Shown: positions 25,087 to 33,202 of the stretch, in pieces
Layout of the letters: each line of letters begins with the position of its first letter
Numbering within the stretch: the stretch's first letter is position 1
Assembly: GCA_004557245.1 (NCBI GenBank)
Contig: SFEL01000012.1
Coordinates: 1 to 61,207, forward strand
Reading direction: 5' to 3'
DNA length: 61,207 bases
DNA from: Clostridiales bacterium
GTDB lineage: Bacteria; Bacillota; Clostridia; Christensenellales; CAG-138
Translations under genes and position numbers: made by a program
The notes under the pieces: model-generated
Databases searched by the model: none
The model's input: the letters and a program-made list of their open reading frames with translations, nothing else
What the model was told of the DNA's origin: nothing

Positions 25087-25962
25087 CTACCACCCATATT
25101 GAGCGTAAAGTTCCTTCAATTCCCCGGAATCCTGCATTTCTTTTATGACTATTGATGCCAGCTCCGAAAACACCGTGCTGTCGCCGGGGCACATTACCCT
25201 ATAGTTTATTGTGCCTATAACGAGAGTAGTTTCAGTTATGGGATACTGGGTGCGAAGCTCATTAAACACCTGCCGGGGCAGCACCGCGCCGCCTATCTCG
25301 CCCCTGTCAAGGGCGGCGAGCATATCCGCGTATGAGGCGTAGGCCTTTTTCTCTATATCCAGCGAGCTGTTTGCCTCAAGGTAGTCTCCGAGCGTTATAT
25401 CCTCTGCGGTCTTTCTCAGCCTGTTGGACTGTATATACCCTACGGTAAAGCTCTTGAGCGCAAAGGCGCTGGTGCCGGTCTTTACCACCAGTATGCATTC
25501 CTCGGTATAGTAGCTGTCGGAATAGGTGTATTTGGCGGACATCTGGCTGGCCATATGGGCTATTACCATATCCACGGTGCCGTCGTCTATATTGGTACCG
25601 GCAGTCATGGTAGTCACGTCCCTGAAATCTATGCGGCTCTCGGGATCGGCGTCCGGAAGCAGCTTCGCCGCTATCCTGCGGCCCAGTTCCTTTTCCAGCT
25701 CCGCCCCGGGCATATCCGGTATTACGCCTATGCGAAGCACGCCCCGCTCCTGCACCGTCTTGACCTCCGCAGAGGACATGAGCTGCGTTTCCGCCCGCCC
25801 GAATATTACGGCCACGGCCAGTAAAAGCACGCCTGCGGCAATAGCTATTGCCCTGCGCCATGGCTTGCCCTCGTCGCCTATGAGTGTGAAATTCATTCGC
25901 CTGAAGTTCAGCTGTACCCTGCGCAGCTTCCTCCGGTACCGTCTTATGATATCGCTTTTCAT
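25087..25962 (-). CDS. Membrane-anchored periplasmic-binding-protein-like protein (SBP family 3)
   Basis: A 291-residue protein: a basic cytoplasmic N-terminus (SDIIRRYRRKLRRV), one membrane helix (about 38-56) and an extracellular type II periplasmic-binding domain (VQERGVLRIGVIPDMPG to the end) like amino-acid-binding proteins. It has no lipobox, and no ABC permease or ATPase is adjacent, so it may be a sensor or orphan binding protein rather than a transporter part. Its N-terminal motif matches that of the NlpC/P60 protein at 3769-5004. The ATG at 25962 lies 7 bases from a TATAAT box, hinting at a leaderless mRNA. Confidence 0.78.
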   Translation of the reverse strand: MKSDIIRRYRRKLRRVQLNFRRMNFTLIGDEGKPWRRAIAIAAGVLLLAVAVIFGRAETQLMSSAEVKTVQERGVLRIGVIPDMPGAELEKELGRRIAAKLLPDADPESRIDFRDVTTMTAGTNIDDGTVDMVIAHMASQMSAKYTYSDSYYTEECILVVKTGTSAFALKSFTVGYIQSNRLRKTAEDITLGDYLEANSSLDIEKKAYASYADMLAALDRGEIGGAVLPRQVFNELRTQYPITETTLVIGTINYRVMCPGDSTVFSELASIVIKEMQDSGELKELYAQYGW

Positions 25963-25968
25963 GTTTTG

Positions 25969-25997
25969 ATTATATCCCGGCATAGAAGAGTTTACAA
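25969..25997 (-). promoter_or_regulatory. Promoter for the SBP-like gene, possibly leaderless
   Basis: On the minus strand, TTGTAA (25997-25992), 17 bases, TATAAT (25974-25969). The predicted transcription start coincides with the ATG at 25962. Confidence 0.6.
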
Positions 25998-26045
25998 GTG
26001 AACAAATATCGCCCCTTGACAACTTAACTACTATTATACATTACA

Positions 26046-26075
26046 TTGACAATTGCGTGGTGGAAAGGATATACT
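26046..26075 (+). promoter_or_regulatory. alaS promoter
   Basis: TTGACA (26046-26051), 18 bases, TATACT (26070-26075). The leader to the ATG is only about 48 bases, too short for a T-box. Confidence 0.75.
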
Positions 26076-26130
26076 TATTCTGTACTGCTGTACGCAAAAA
26101 TTGTTAATTTTATCACGCGAGGTGTAAATA

Positions 26131-27924
26131 ATGCGTCTTCTTAAATCATCCGAGCTTCGCAAGCTTTACCTTGACTTTTTCCGGGAAAAGGGCCACGCCA
26201 TAATCCCTTCCGCCTCCCTTATACCCGAAAATGACCCCACGGTGCTCTTTACCACCGCGGGCATGCACCCCCTCGTTCCCTACCTCATGGGCGCAAAGCA
26301 CCCTGAGGGCACCCGCCTTGCGGACGTTCAGAAGTGTATCCGCACCGGCGATATAGACGAGGTGGGCGATACCTCCCACTGCACCTTCTTCGAGATGCTG
26401 GGCAACTGGTCCCTTGGGGATTACTTCAAAAAGGAATCCATAGCCTACTCCTGGGAGTTCCTCACCAGCGACAAGTGGCTTGGCATAGATAAGGACAAGC
26501 TGTACTTCACCTGCTTCGCGGGCGATGCAGACGCTCCCCGGGACACCTATTCCCACGACCGCTGGGTAGAGATGGGCGTAGATCCTTCCCATATATTCTA
26601 CCTGGACAAAAAGCATAACTGGTGGGGCCCCGCCGGCATTACCGGACCCTGCGGCCCCGACACCGAGATATTCTACGACACCGGTAAGCCAAAGTGCTGC
26701 CCAGAGTGCGACCCCTCCTGCAGCTGCGGCAAGTACCTGGAGATATGGAACAACGTTTTCATGGAGTACAACAAGCAGGCAGACGGCAGCTATGTCCCCC
26801 TGGCTCAGCATAACGTCGACACCGGTATGGGGCTCGACCGCACCATCGCCACCCTTCAGGGCGTTGAGAGCGTATACGATACCGACGCCTTCACCGGCAT
26901 AATAAAGACCATTGAGGAGCTCTCCGGCAAGCACTATAAGGACAGCCCCGAGGTTACCCGCGCCTTCAGAATTGTAGCGGATCATATTCGCTGCGCCACC
27001 TTTATACTTGGGGACCCCAGGGGCGTAACCCCCTCCAATGTGGATCAGGGCTACATCCTCCGCCGCCTTATCCGCCGGGCTATCCGCTTCGCAATGCAGC
27101 TTGGCATACCCGACAACAAGCTGGACACCGTGGCCGGCGCCGTAATAGCGCAGTACGGCGAGGTATATCCCGAGCTTACCGCCAACCGCGAAAAGATCAT
27201 GACCGAGCTGGACAAGGAGGAAACCCGCTTCCAGAAGGCCCTGCGCAACGGCACCAGGGAATTCGAGCGCATAAAGGGCAGCTTCGAAAACGGCGTTATC
27301 GACGGCGCCACCGCCTTCCACCTCTACGATACCTTCGGCTTCCCCATCGAGTTCACCGAGGAGCTGGCCAAGGAAAACGGCCTCAGGGTGGACGCCGAGG
27401 GCTTCAAGGCGGCATTTGAAGAGCACCAGAAGAAGAGTCAGGCCGGCGCAGAGCAGCGGTTTAAGGGCGGCCTTGCGGACACCAGCTTAGAGACCGCACG
27501 CCTCCACAGCGCAACCCATCTGCTTCAGGCGGCGCTGCGCAAGGTGCTCAACGACAGCACCATCAGCCAGCGGGGCTCCAACATAACCGCCGAGCGTCTT
27601 CGCTTCGATTTCAGCTTCGGCCGCAAGCTCACCAAGGAAGAGCTTCAGCAGGTAGAGGATCAGGTCAACGAGTGGATACAGGCCAAGGCCCCCATCACCT
27701 GCGAGGAAATGACGGTAGACGAGGCCAGGGCGCAGGGCGCGGTAGGCCTGTTCGGCGACAAGTACGGCGAGCGCGTAAAGGTATACACCATGGGCACCTT
27801 CTCCAAGGAAATCTGCGGCGGCCCCCATGCCGGCAACACCGGCGAACTGGGCCACTTCAAGATCAAGAAGGAAGAGGCCTCCAGTTCCGGCGTGCGCAGG
27901 ATAAAGGCCGTATTGGAGTATTAA
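26131..27924 (+). CDS. alaS: Alanyl-tRNA synthetase, short form
   Basis: A 597-residue enzyme that charges tRNA-Ala. The N-terminal class II catalytic core (FFREKGHAIIPSASLIPENDPT, TTAGMHPLVPYL) and tRNA-binding middle are complete. The editing domain is present with HSATH and CGGPH zinc/editing motifs. Compared with the usual roughly 870 residues, the beta-barrel region between recognition and editing domains and the whole C-Ala domain are missing: the protein ends just after GELGHFKIKKEEASSSGVRRIKAV. Short AlaRS of this size are known in some Firmicutes and other anaerobes. GAGGTG precedes the ATG. Confidence 0.93.
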   Translation: MRLLKSSELRKLYLDFFREKGHAIIPSASLIPENDPTVLFTTAGMHPLVPYLMGAKHPEGTRLADVQKCIRTGDIDEVGDTSHCTFFEMLGNWSLGDYFKKESIAYSWEFLTSDKWLGIDKDKLYFTCFAGDADAPRDTYSHDRWVEMGVDPSHIFYLDKKHNWWGPAGITGPCGPDTEIFYDTGKPKCCPECDPSCSCGKYLEIWNNVFMEYNKQADGSYVPLAQHNVDTGMGLDRTIATLQGVESVYDTDAFTGIIKTIEELSGKHYKDSPEVTRAFRIVADHIRCATFILGDPRGVTPSNVDQGYILRRLIRRAIRFAMQLGIPDNKLDTVAGAVIAQYGEVYPELTANREKIMTELDKEETRFQKALRNGTREFERIKGSFENGVIDGATAFHLYDTFGFPIEFTEELAKENGLRVDAEGFKAAFEEHQKKSQAGAEQRFKGGLADTSLETARLHSATHLLQAALRKVLNDSTISQRGSNITAERLRFDFSFGRKLTKEELQQVEDQVNEWIQAKAPITCEEMTVDEARAQGAVGLFGDKYGERVKVYTMGTFSKEICGGPHAGNTGELGHFKIKKEEASSSGVRRIKAVLEY

Positions 27925-27944
27925 TTCAACATTATTGAAGTTTC

Positions 27945-27969
27945 AAAGGGGCGTTCTTTCGCCCCTTTT
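27945..27969 (+). terminator. alaS terminator
   Basis: AAAGGGGCG-TTCTTT-CGCCCCTTTT directly after the alaS stop, with a T-tract. Confidence 0.88.
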
Positions 27970-27987
27970 GAGTAAACGGAGGCGGAT

Positions 27988-28731
27988 ATGGCAGAGACCA
28001 GCTGGTATTACTACGATTGGCAGATGGATGGGGACCCGGCGGAGTTCGCCGTAGATACCCGTTTCTTTGACAAGGCGCCATATGAGAACAGGCCGGTGCT
28101 GCTGCATATGCGCTGCGAAATGAAGGACGGCACAGAGCTGAACGGCCGCGGCAGGCGGCACATAGGCCGTCTGGAAAAGAAGTGTAAAAGCGACCTTAAG
28201 GCGTTGTACGCGGGCTATATAGAGGATGCCTACCGCCGGGTGATGTTCTTCTACACCGACAAGGCCTCCCGTATTGAGGTGCTCGACGACATGGCGGACA
28301 GGGAGCGGTATCTTTACTGCTCGGCCGGCGCCAGCGACGACCCGGAATGGAACACCTATCTGAACCTTCTGTACCCCGACGCCGCCAAGTACTACACCGA
28401 GACCAACCGCAAAAACGCCCAGCTCTACCGCAAAAACGGCGACTGTATAACCGCTGTCCGTCGGCTGACGCTGCACATGGCCTTTCCCCTCGAAACGCTT
28501 GTGCCCCAGTTTGCTGAGGAGGCCCGCCTTTCCGGCTTCGCCATAGGAGACGCGGAGTTCAATCCGGATATAGACATGCCCTACGGCGTAAAGCTTCACA
28601 TAATATCCAGCCTGCTCAATGAGGATCTGGATAAATACACTACACTCGCCATATACACCGCCGAACGCTACGGAGGGCGGCTGCTGTACTGGGAGTCCCC
28701 CGTAATACCTAAGAACAGCCCGCTTAGGTAA
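27988..28731 (+). CDS. DUF695 / RraB-like domain protein
   Basis: A 247-residue cytoplasmic protein. The first half (WYYYDWQMDGDPAEF..., about 1-130) resembles DUF695. The second half (about 150-240: FAEEARLSGFAIGDAEF, YGVKLHIISSLLNEDLDKYT, AERYGGRLLYWESPV) resembles the RraB/DUF1260 fold first described as an RNase E inhibitor. No specific role can be assigned here. It has its own good ribosome site (GGAGGCGGAT). Confidence 0.7.
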   Translation: MAETSWYYYDWQMDGDPAEFAVDTRFFDKAPYENRPVLLHMRCEMKDGTELNGRGRRHIGRLEKKCKSDLKALYAGYIEDAYRRVMFFYTDKASRIEVLDDMADRERYLYCSAGASDDPEWNTYLNLLYPDAAKYYTETNRKNAQLYRKNGDCITAVRRLTLHMAFPLETLVPQFAEEARLSGFAIGDAEFNPDIDMPYGVKLHIISSLLNEDLDKYTTLAIYTAERYGGRLLYWESPVIPKNSPLR

Positions 28732-28747
28732 GTGTAGAAGAGGTCGT

Positions 28748-28791
28748 TTTCTTTCTCTTTTCTTTTCGGACGAAAAGAAAAGAGAAAGAAA
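28748..28791. repeat. Perfect 21-bp inverted repeat, purine/pyrimidine segregated
   Basis: A pyrimidine-rich arm (28748-28768, TTTCTTTCTC...TTTTCG) is followed by GA and its exact complement (28771-28791). It lies 17 bases beyond the stop of the DUF695-like gene and may terminate transcription or form a hairpin or H-DNA-like structure. Confidence 0.7.
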
Positions 28792-28829
28792 CAAAGAGAA
28801 AAGAAAAGCCTGACGAAAACAATAATTTT

Positions 28830-28855
28830 AAAGGAACGGTTCTTTCCGTTCCTTT
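28830..28855 (-). terminator. Terminator after AraC-family gene
   Basis: AAAGGAACGG-TTCTTT-CCGTTCCTTT, a 10-bp perfect stem adjoining the stop codon of the AraC-type gene. Confidence 0.8.
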
Positions 28856-29691
28856 CAGCTTATATCGCTTGGATTCACCCCGTACAGCTTCTTGAAGGCG
28901 CGGAGGAAAGCGGAGTAATCGCCATAGCCGCAGCGCTGGCCCGCCTCTACTACCGGCACCCCGTCCCGAATAAGCTCTGCGGCCTGTATGAGCCGCTTCT
29001 GCTGTATGTACTTATGGGCGCTGTATCCCGTCATCTCTTTGAATTTATGCATGAGGTAGGACTTGCTCATGTAAAACTGCCTGGCGATGGACTCAAGGGA
29101 CAGGTCCTTCTCCAGATTGGCGTTCACATAGGCGATTATCTCCTCCAGCTTTGGGTCGCTGCGAAACGCCTCCTTCACCATGGCGGTGTGATCCTTGAGG
29201 GCAATTCGGTTCAGCTCTATCATAAACTGCAAAAACGTGGTGCGGGAGAGCAGCTCATGGCCGAATTCCTGTGCGCCCATGGCGGATTCCACCGTGTTGA
29301 GCTGCTTCATCAGCGTCACCCGGTCGGCGTTTTCAGGCCGTATGAGACTGAAGCTCTTCTCCTCCGCCATGGTGAAGCACTGGCGCAGGTCGTCCCCACC
29401 CAGACAGTGATCACGGAGATAGTCCGCATTTACCCAGAGTATTATCCGCTCATATGGCTCGGAAGAATCTATTATGGGCCGGTGTATCTGGTTGTGTGGC
29501 ACCAGCAGTATATCCCATGGCTTTAAGAAATACGCCTTGCCCTCGACCACGTAGGTGACGTTGCCGGTTAGGAATACCACTATCTTATCGAACTCGTGAT
29601 AGTGATAGCCCAGTTCAAGCTCCACCTGATCCCTTATGTGGAACAGACGGAAATCCTCTTTCAGGTAGCCCCGCTTGTTTATCATCTCCAT
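28855..29691 (-). CDS. AraC-family transcriptional regulator with cupin sensor
   Basis: A 278-residue regulator: an N-terminal cupin domain (about 20-100: ELGYHYHEFDKIVVFL, YFLKPWDILLVPHNQIHR), a linker, and two C-terminal helix-turn-helix motifs (about 180-278: LSLESIARQFYMSKSYLMHKF and CGYGDYSAFLRAFKKLYG). Ligands are often sugars, but nothing in the context identifies one. The ATG at 29691 is chosen because GGGAGG lies 8 bases before it; a GTG at 29700 is less likely. It is divergent from the TIM-barrel gene at 29972. Confidence 0.92.
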   Translation of the reverse strand: MEMINKRGYLKEDFRLFHIRDQVELELGYHYHEFDKIVVFLTGNVTYVVEGKAYFLKPWDILLVPHNQIHRPIIDSSEPYERIILWVNADYLRDHCLGGDDLRQCFTMAEEKSFSLIRPENADRVTLMKQLNTVESAMGAQEFGHELLSRTTFLQFMIELNRIALKDHTAMVKEAFRSDPKLEEIIAYVNANLEKDLSLESIARQFYMSKSYLMHKFKEMTGYSAHKYIQQKRLIQAAELIRDGVPVVEAGQRCGYGDYSAFLRAFKKLYGVNPSDIS

Positions 29692-29885
29692 TGCCGTCAC
29701 CTCCCTTAATTATCATATAACATATTTTGCAATATGACAAACAGATTTTGCGTTAAAGAGCGTAAAAACATTATTTTCACAAAGTAATGCGTAGGAGTAT
29801 CTGCATAAATTCGCGAGAAATGAAACGAATTCGGAAGAAAATTAGGGCAATACGGTGAATATGCCTAATTAACGGCTTTTTAAGG

Positions 29886-29915
29886 TTGAATGTGGCAGCC
29901 TGTGTCATGTATAAT
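29886..29915 (+). promoter_or_regulatory. Promoter for the TIM-barrel protein gene
   Basis: TTGAAT (29886-29891), 18 bases, TATAAT (29910-29915). The rest of the 280-base divergent region (29692-29971) shows no further strong motif. Confidence 0.65.
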
Positions 29916-29971
29916 GAATTATAGATGTAGGCACGCAGCTTTTTTTGTTTAGAAAGGAGCTTGACACATAA

Positions 29972-30643
29972 ATGGAAAGACGGCATCTGCCCCACGTTAC
30001 GGGCGACTTAAGATCCCACATAGTAACGGTGCCCGAAGAAATATGGAAATGCAGCGGCATAGTGATACTCGGCCGGCGCATAAAGTCGCTGGTATTTACC
30101 ACCGACATAGCCATAATACGCAACTGCAACGCCGACGCGGTGCTTGCGGTCTACCCGTTCACGCCGCAGCAGGTCATTTCAAATTCAATAATACAGGCCT
30201 CAAACATACCCGTGCTGTGCGGCGTAGGCGGCGGCCTTACCGGCGGCGACCGCACTGTGCGCCTCTCCAAGGATGCGGAGGCCCAGGGCGCTTCAGGCGT
30301 GGTGGTAAATGCACCCATGACCAACGACGTAATCGAAAAGATGGCCAAGGTGATAGATATACCCGTAATCGCCACCGTGCTGAGCGAAAAAGCCGACATA
30401 CAGGCCCGCCTTGACGCGGGGGTATCCATACTCAACGTGTCTGCGGCAGCCCGCACGCCGGAGGTAGTGAGCGCCATACGGGAAAAGTTTCCTACGGTAC
30501 CAATAATAGCTACCGGCGGCCCCACAGGCGAAAGCGCAGCCCTCACCATAGGGGCGGGGGCTAACTCCATAAGCTACACGCCGCCCTCCACCAAGGAGCT
30601 TTTCTCGAGGACGATGGAGGACTATAGGAGCAGGGAGCTATAA
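29972..30643 (+). CDS. Conserved beta/alpha-barrel protein of unknown substrate
   Basis: A 223-residue protein with a regular alternating strand-helix pattern. It has glycine-rich phosphate-binding-type loops (VLCGVGGGLTGGD near residue 80; IIATGGPTGESAAL near residue 180) and Asn/Ala-rich strand ends (GVVVNAPM, SILNVSAAARTP). Relatives in Clostridia are annotated only as 'hydrolase', and the fold suggests aldolase/epimerase-like chemistry. No catalytic assignment is made. GAAAGGAGC precedes the ATG. Confidence 0.75.
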   Translation: MERRHLPHVTGDLRSHIVTVPEEIWKCSGIVILGRRIKSLVFTTDIAIIRNCNADAVLAVYPFTPQQVISNSIIQASNIPVLCGVGGGLTGGDRTVRLSKDAEAQGASGVVVNAPMTNDVIEKMAKVIDIPVIATVLSEKADIQARLDAGVSILNVSAAARTPEVVSAIREKFPTVPIIATGGPTGESAALTIGAGANSISYTPPSTKELFSRTMEDYRSREL

Positions 30644-30645
30644 GC

Positions 30646-30672
30646 AAAAAAGTGGCTTAAAGCCACTTTTTA
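30646..30672. terminator. Bidirectional terminator
   Basis: AAAAAGTGGCT-TAA-AGCCACTTTTT between convergent genes, with A/T tracts on both sides. Confidence 0.88.
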
Positions 30673-31212
30673 TTTTGCCTTAAACACGCACACGGTGATG
30701 AATGGCGCTACGCGAATGGCCGCACGGCCTATGAGCTGCTCCTGCTTTACGCGCATTGCGGCGGCGTCCAGCAGGCCGTTTTCACGGTCGTCAGGCATTA
30801 TAAAAAACTCGCCCTGCTTTAGGGTTATCTCTTCCATATCCCAGCTGCCTGTGGGCTTATAGGCGGACTCATCAAGGAGATAGCCGGATATGTACACCTT
30901 GCCCTCCTTCATGGCCACCCTGTCGCCGGGCAGCGCCACTATGCGGCCTATTCCGGTTCCCGAATCGCTTCGGAAGGCATAGGCCTCGCCACGCTTTGGC
31001 ATGGAAAAGTGCATGGACAGCTTATCGAAGAGAATCACGTCGCCGGGATAAATAGTGGGGCTCATGCCGGAATCCGTAATCCGAATGCCGGTAAACCACA
31101 CCGTGAATATCAGCGCCACTATAAGCGCCGCCATGGCTACTCCCCATATCCAGTTCACGGCGGAAAAGGTCTTGTGCTCCGCCCTGTTTTTTTCAGTCCT
31201 GAGCGCTCTCAT
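30670..31212 (-). CDS. Signal peptidase I-like protein lacking both catalytic residues
   Basis: A 180-residue S26-family protein with one N-terminal membrane anchor (about 20-42) and recognisable SPase boxes B (ITDSGMSPTIYPGDVI), C (KRGEAYAF) and D (GIGRIVALPGDRVAM). The catalytic Ser before Met in the SMxPT motif is Gly49 here, and the catalytic Lys before the Arg of box D is Gly89. Box E (usually GDNR.NS.DSR) is degraded to MPDDRENGLLDAAAM. It is thus probably an inactive paralogue with a binding or chaperone role. It overlaps the DUF951 gene by 20 bases. Confidence 0.82.
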   Translation of the reverse strand: MRALRTEKNRAEHKTFSAVNWIWGVAMAALIVALIFTVWFTGIRITDSGMSPTIYPGDVILFDKLSMHFSMPKRGEAYAFRSDSGTGIGRIVALPGDRVAMKEGKVYISGYLLDESAYKPTGSWDMEEITLKQGEFFIMPDDRENGLLDAAAMRVKQEQLIGRAAIRVAPFITVCVFKAK

Positions 31213-31405
31213 TTTTGCTGCTCCCCGTGAGATTTTTCTTTGCCTTTTTGACGAATTCCTGCCTGTCCAGCATCACTATCCGGCCGCAGCCGCAGCACTT
31301 TATCTTTATATCCGCCCCGGTGCGGGTGATTGTCCATTCCGAGCTGCCGCATGCGTGGGGCTTTTTCATGAGTATCCTGTCCCCAAGTTCAAATTCCGTT
31401 ACCAA
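31193..31405 (-). CDS. DUF951 family small protein (YyzM-like)
   Basis: A 70-residue protein with the family core FELGDRILMKKPHACGSSEW and a Cys pair (CCGCGRIVMLDRQEFVKK), a probable small zinc-binding beta-barrel. It lies between the mscS-like gene (1-base gap) and the signal-peptidase-like gene (overlap), so it is an operon member. DUF951 genes often accompany MscS-type channels in Firmicutes. Function unknown. Confidence 0.9.
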   Translation of the reverse strand: MVTEFELGDRILMKKPHACGSSEWTITRTGADIKIKCCGCGRIVMLDRQEFVKKAKKNLTGSSKNESAQD

Positions 31406-31406
31406 G

Positions 31407-32264
31407 CTATCTGCTCTCCTTTATTATATGCCTATCGGTAGGGCCATCTATGCCCTCCTCCCTGAAGCGCTTCTTTGCGGCGGCTATGGTGCCCCGCTGT
31501 ATCTTCCACTGGTTCATCGCGTCCGTGGGCACGCTTATACGAAGGGTCACGGAATCCGCATTCTCAGCCACTACTCCCCAGTCCTGTATGGGAGCCTCTA
31601 TGCCGAAGGAAGCTATCACCTTTTCAAGCTCCTCGTGCATTATTGCCATGGCCCTGTCCGCGTTCGCCTCCTGGGCTATGTTCATCTCCACTACCGCGAG
31701 GTAATCCCGGCGGGAGTAGTTGACCACCGTCTTCACCTGACCGTTTGGGATCATGGTCTTTTCTCCCTTCCAGCCCCGCAGGGTGACTGTGCGGAGCGTC
31801 ATCTCCTCAACGGTACCCTCAACGCCGCCTATGGACACATAGTCCCCTACTGAAAGCTGATCCTCAAAGAGCAGAAACATGCCGGTGACTATATCGCCGA
31901 TGAGGCTCTGTGCGCCGATGCCAAGGGCAAGGGTGCCTATGCCGGCGGCCGCCAGCATGGAGTTCATCGCCCCCGCAAGGCCCAGCTCGCCTACGGATAC
32001 CGCTATGGCGATGAAGTAAAACACGTAACGGCTTATGCTCACCGCAACCGATACCGCCGTGTCTACCCTGTGGGTAAAGTAGGGCTGATCCTTCACCTTC
32101 TTGAACCGGCCGTTGGCTATGGTCTTCGCCACCTTGCCCACCGCCTTCACCGCCATATGCGCTATAAGGAAGGCGAGAGCTATGTTTCCCGCCGAGGTAA
32201 GCCAGCTTAGCCCCTTATCCGCCAATAATTTATCCAGCGGCCCTATCAAAAGCAAGAGCTTCAT
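31407..32264 (-). CDS. mscS: Small-conductance mechanosensitive channel (MscS family)
   Basis: A 285-residue channel with three membrane helices (about 22-42, 75-95, 97-125), the pore-lining Gly/Ala-rich TM3 (GLAGAMNSMLAAAGIGTLALGIGAQSLIGDIVTG), the beta domain (VGDYVSIGGVEGTVEEMTLRTVTLRGWKG) and the cytoplasmic cage. It protects against osmotic downshock. Length and motifs match the family. It lies 12 bases downstream of the flavodoxin-fold gene. Confidence 0.93.
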   Translation of the reverse strand: MKLLLLIGPLDKLLADKGLSWLTSAGNIALAFLIAHMAVKAVGKVAKTIANGRFKKVKDQPYFTHRVDTAVSVAVSISRYVFYFIAIAVSVGELGLAGAMNSMLAAAGIGTLALGIGAQSLIGDIVTGMFLLFEDQLSVGDYVSIGGVEGTVEEMTLRTVTLRGWKGEKTMIPNGQVKTVVNYSRRDYLAVVEMNIAQEANADRAMAIMHEELEKVIASFGIEAPIQDWGVVAENADSVTLRISVPTDAMNQWKIQRGTIAAAKKRFREEGIDGPTDRHIIKESR

Positions 32265-32276
32265 ACCGTATCTGTC

Positions 32277-32900
32277 CTATCGTATAAAATTCGTGGCTAC
32301 CCGTTTCTCCTGCTCCGGCTCTGCAACGCCTGCGGCCTTGCCCGCCTGTATGCACTTTATGAGCCACGCCATGTTTTCCCCCAGATAGCGCATGGTCTGG
32401 AGCCCCTCATTGTCCTCGCGCACCTGCTCCGGGGTATTGCCGTGTACCTGGTTCCAGTATACGGAGGTGGCTATAGGCATCTGGGATATGGAGAAGTACT
32501 TGTTCAACTGGTCAAAGGCGGCGGAAGCGCCGCCCCGGCGGCAGGATACCACGGCCGCGCCGACTTTTCCACGCATCTTCCTGCCCGCGGCGTAAAACAG
32601 CCTGTCCATAAATGAGGTTATCTGGCCGGAAGCAGAAGCGTAATGTACAGGTGAGCCTGCTACAAGCCCGTCAAACTCGTCTATGCGCTTGATTATGCCG
32701 TTCACCTGCCCGCCGAAGGAGCAGAGGCCGTCCCTCCTGCACCGCCCGCAGGCTATGCAGCCCGGCACCGGGGCCTTTCCGAGATAAAGTATCTCTGTCT
32801 CTATGCCGTTCTTCTCAAGGGACGCCGCAACCTCACAAAGCGCGGTATAGGTGCAGCCGTGTTCATTCGGGCTGCCGTTTATGAGCAACACCTTTGACAT
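32277..32900 (-). CDS. Flavodoxin-fold NAD(P)H-dependent FMN reductase
   Basis: A 207-residue protein with the FMN-binding P-loop LLINGSPNEHGCTYTAL at the N-terminus and GSPVHYASASGQITSFMDRLF in the centre. The IACGRCRRDGLC cysteine motif is common in iron-sulfur flavoprotein-like reductases. Likely role is reduction of quinones or other acceptors. The start at 32900 is supported by AAGGAG 9 bases upstream; an upstream in-frame extension has no support. It heads the four-gene minus-strand cluster ending with the signal-peptidase-like gene. Confidence 0.88.
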   Translation of the reverse strand: MSKVLLINGSPNEHGCTYTALCEVAASLEKNGIETEILYLGKAPVPGCIACGRCRRDGLCSFGGQVNGIIKRIDEFDGLVAGSPVHYASASGQITSFMDRLFYAAGRKMRGKVGAAVVSCRRGGASAAFDQLNKYFSISQMPIATSVYWNQVHGNTPEQVREDNEGLQTMRYLGENMAWLIKCIQAGKAAGVAEPEQEKRVATNFIR

Positions 32901-32929
32901 TTTGTTTATCTCCTTATAAAAATATCCTT

Positions 32930-33185
32930 GCATTTCCCCCTTACCCGCCCTCGCGCTCTCCGTCGGCTTCATCGGTAGTAAATGTGCTCTGTTTCGGTGC
33001 GGTCGTAAATATGCTGAGCATATTTGTAAAGCGGATTCGAACCGCCTCGCTGCTCCCCGCGAACCAATAACTTTTCGGCATTTTACTCCCGCCGGGGGAG
33101 GAAGCCCGCCCGGTGGCGCTACCGCTGCCGCTAAAACGCATTCTTAGTTTTAGCGGGTTTTTCATATTTTGCTTTTTTCTGCTTT
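32930..33185. other. Structured non-coding intergenic region
   Basis: About 250 bases with no credible gene but many inverted repeats: AAATATGC-TGA-GCATATTT; GCGG-ATTCGAA-CCGC (a T-arm look-alike); a GC-rich CCGGG..CCCGG stem; and CCGCTAAAAC..GTTTTAGCGG followed by GTTTTT, which would terminate plus-strand transcription. It may be a single copy of another folded repeat family. Function unknown. Confidence 0.5.
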
Positions 33186-33202
33186 TTTAAAGAAGCAGGG
33201 GT

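Noticed and set aside
26076..26130. T-box leader before alaS
   Set aside because: The leader is about 50 bases and has no T-box sequence or specifier hairpin.
33000..33060. tRNA-like T-arm GCGG-TTCGAAT-CCGC on the minus strand
   Set aside because: The T-arm is convincing alone, but no matching acceptor stem, D-arm or anticodon arm lies at the right distances.
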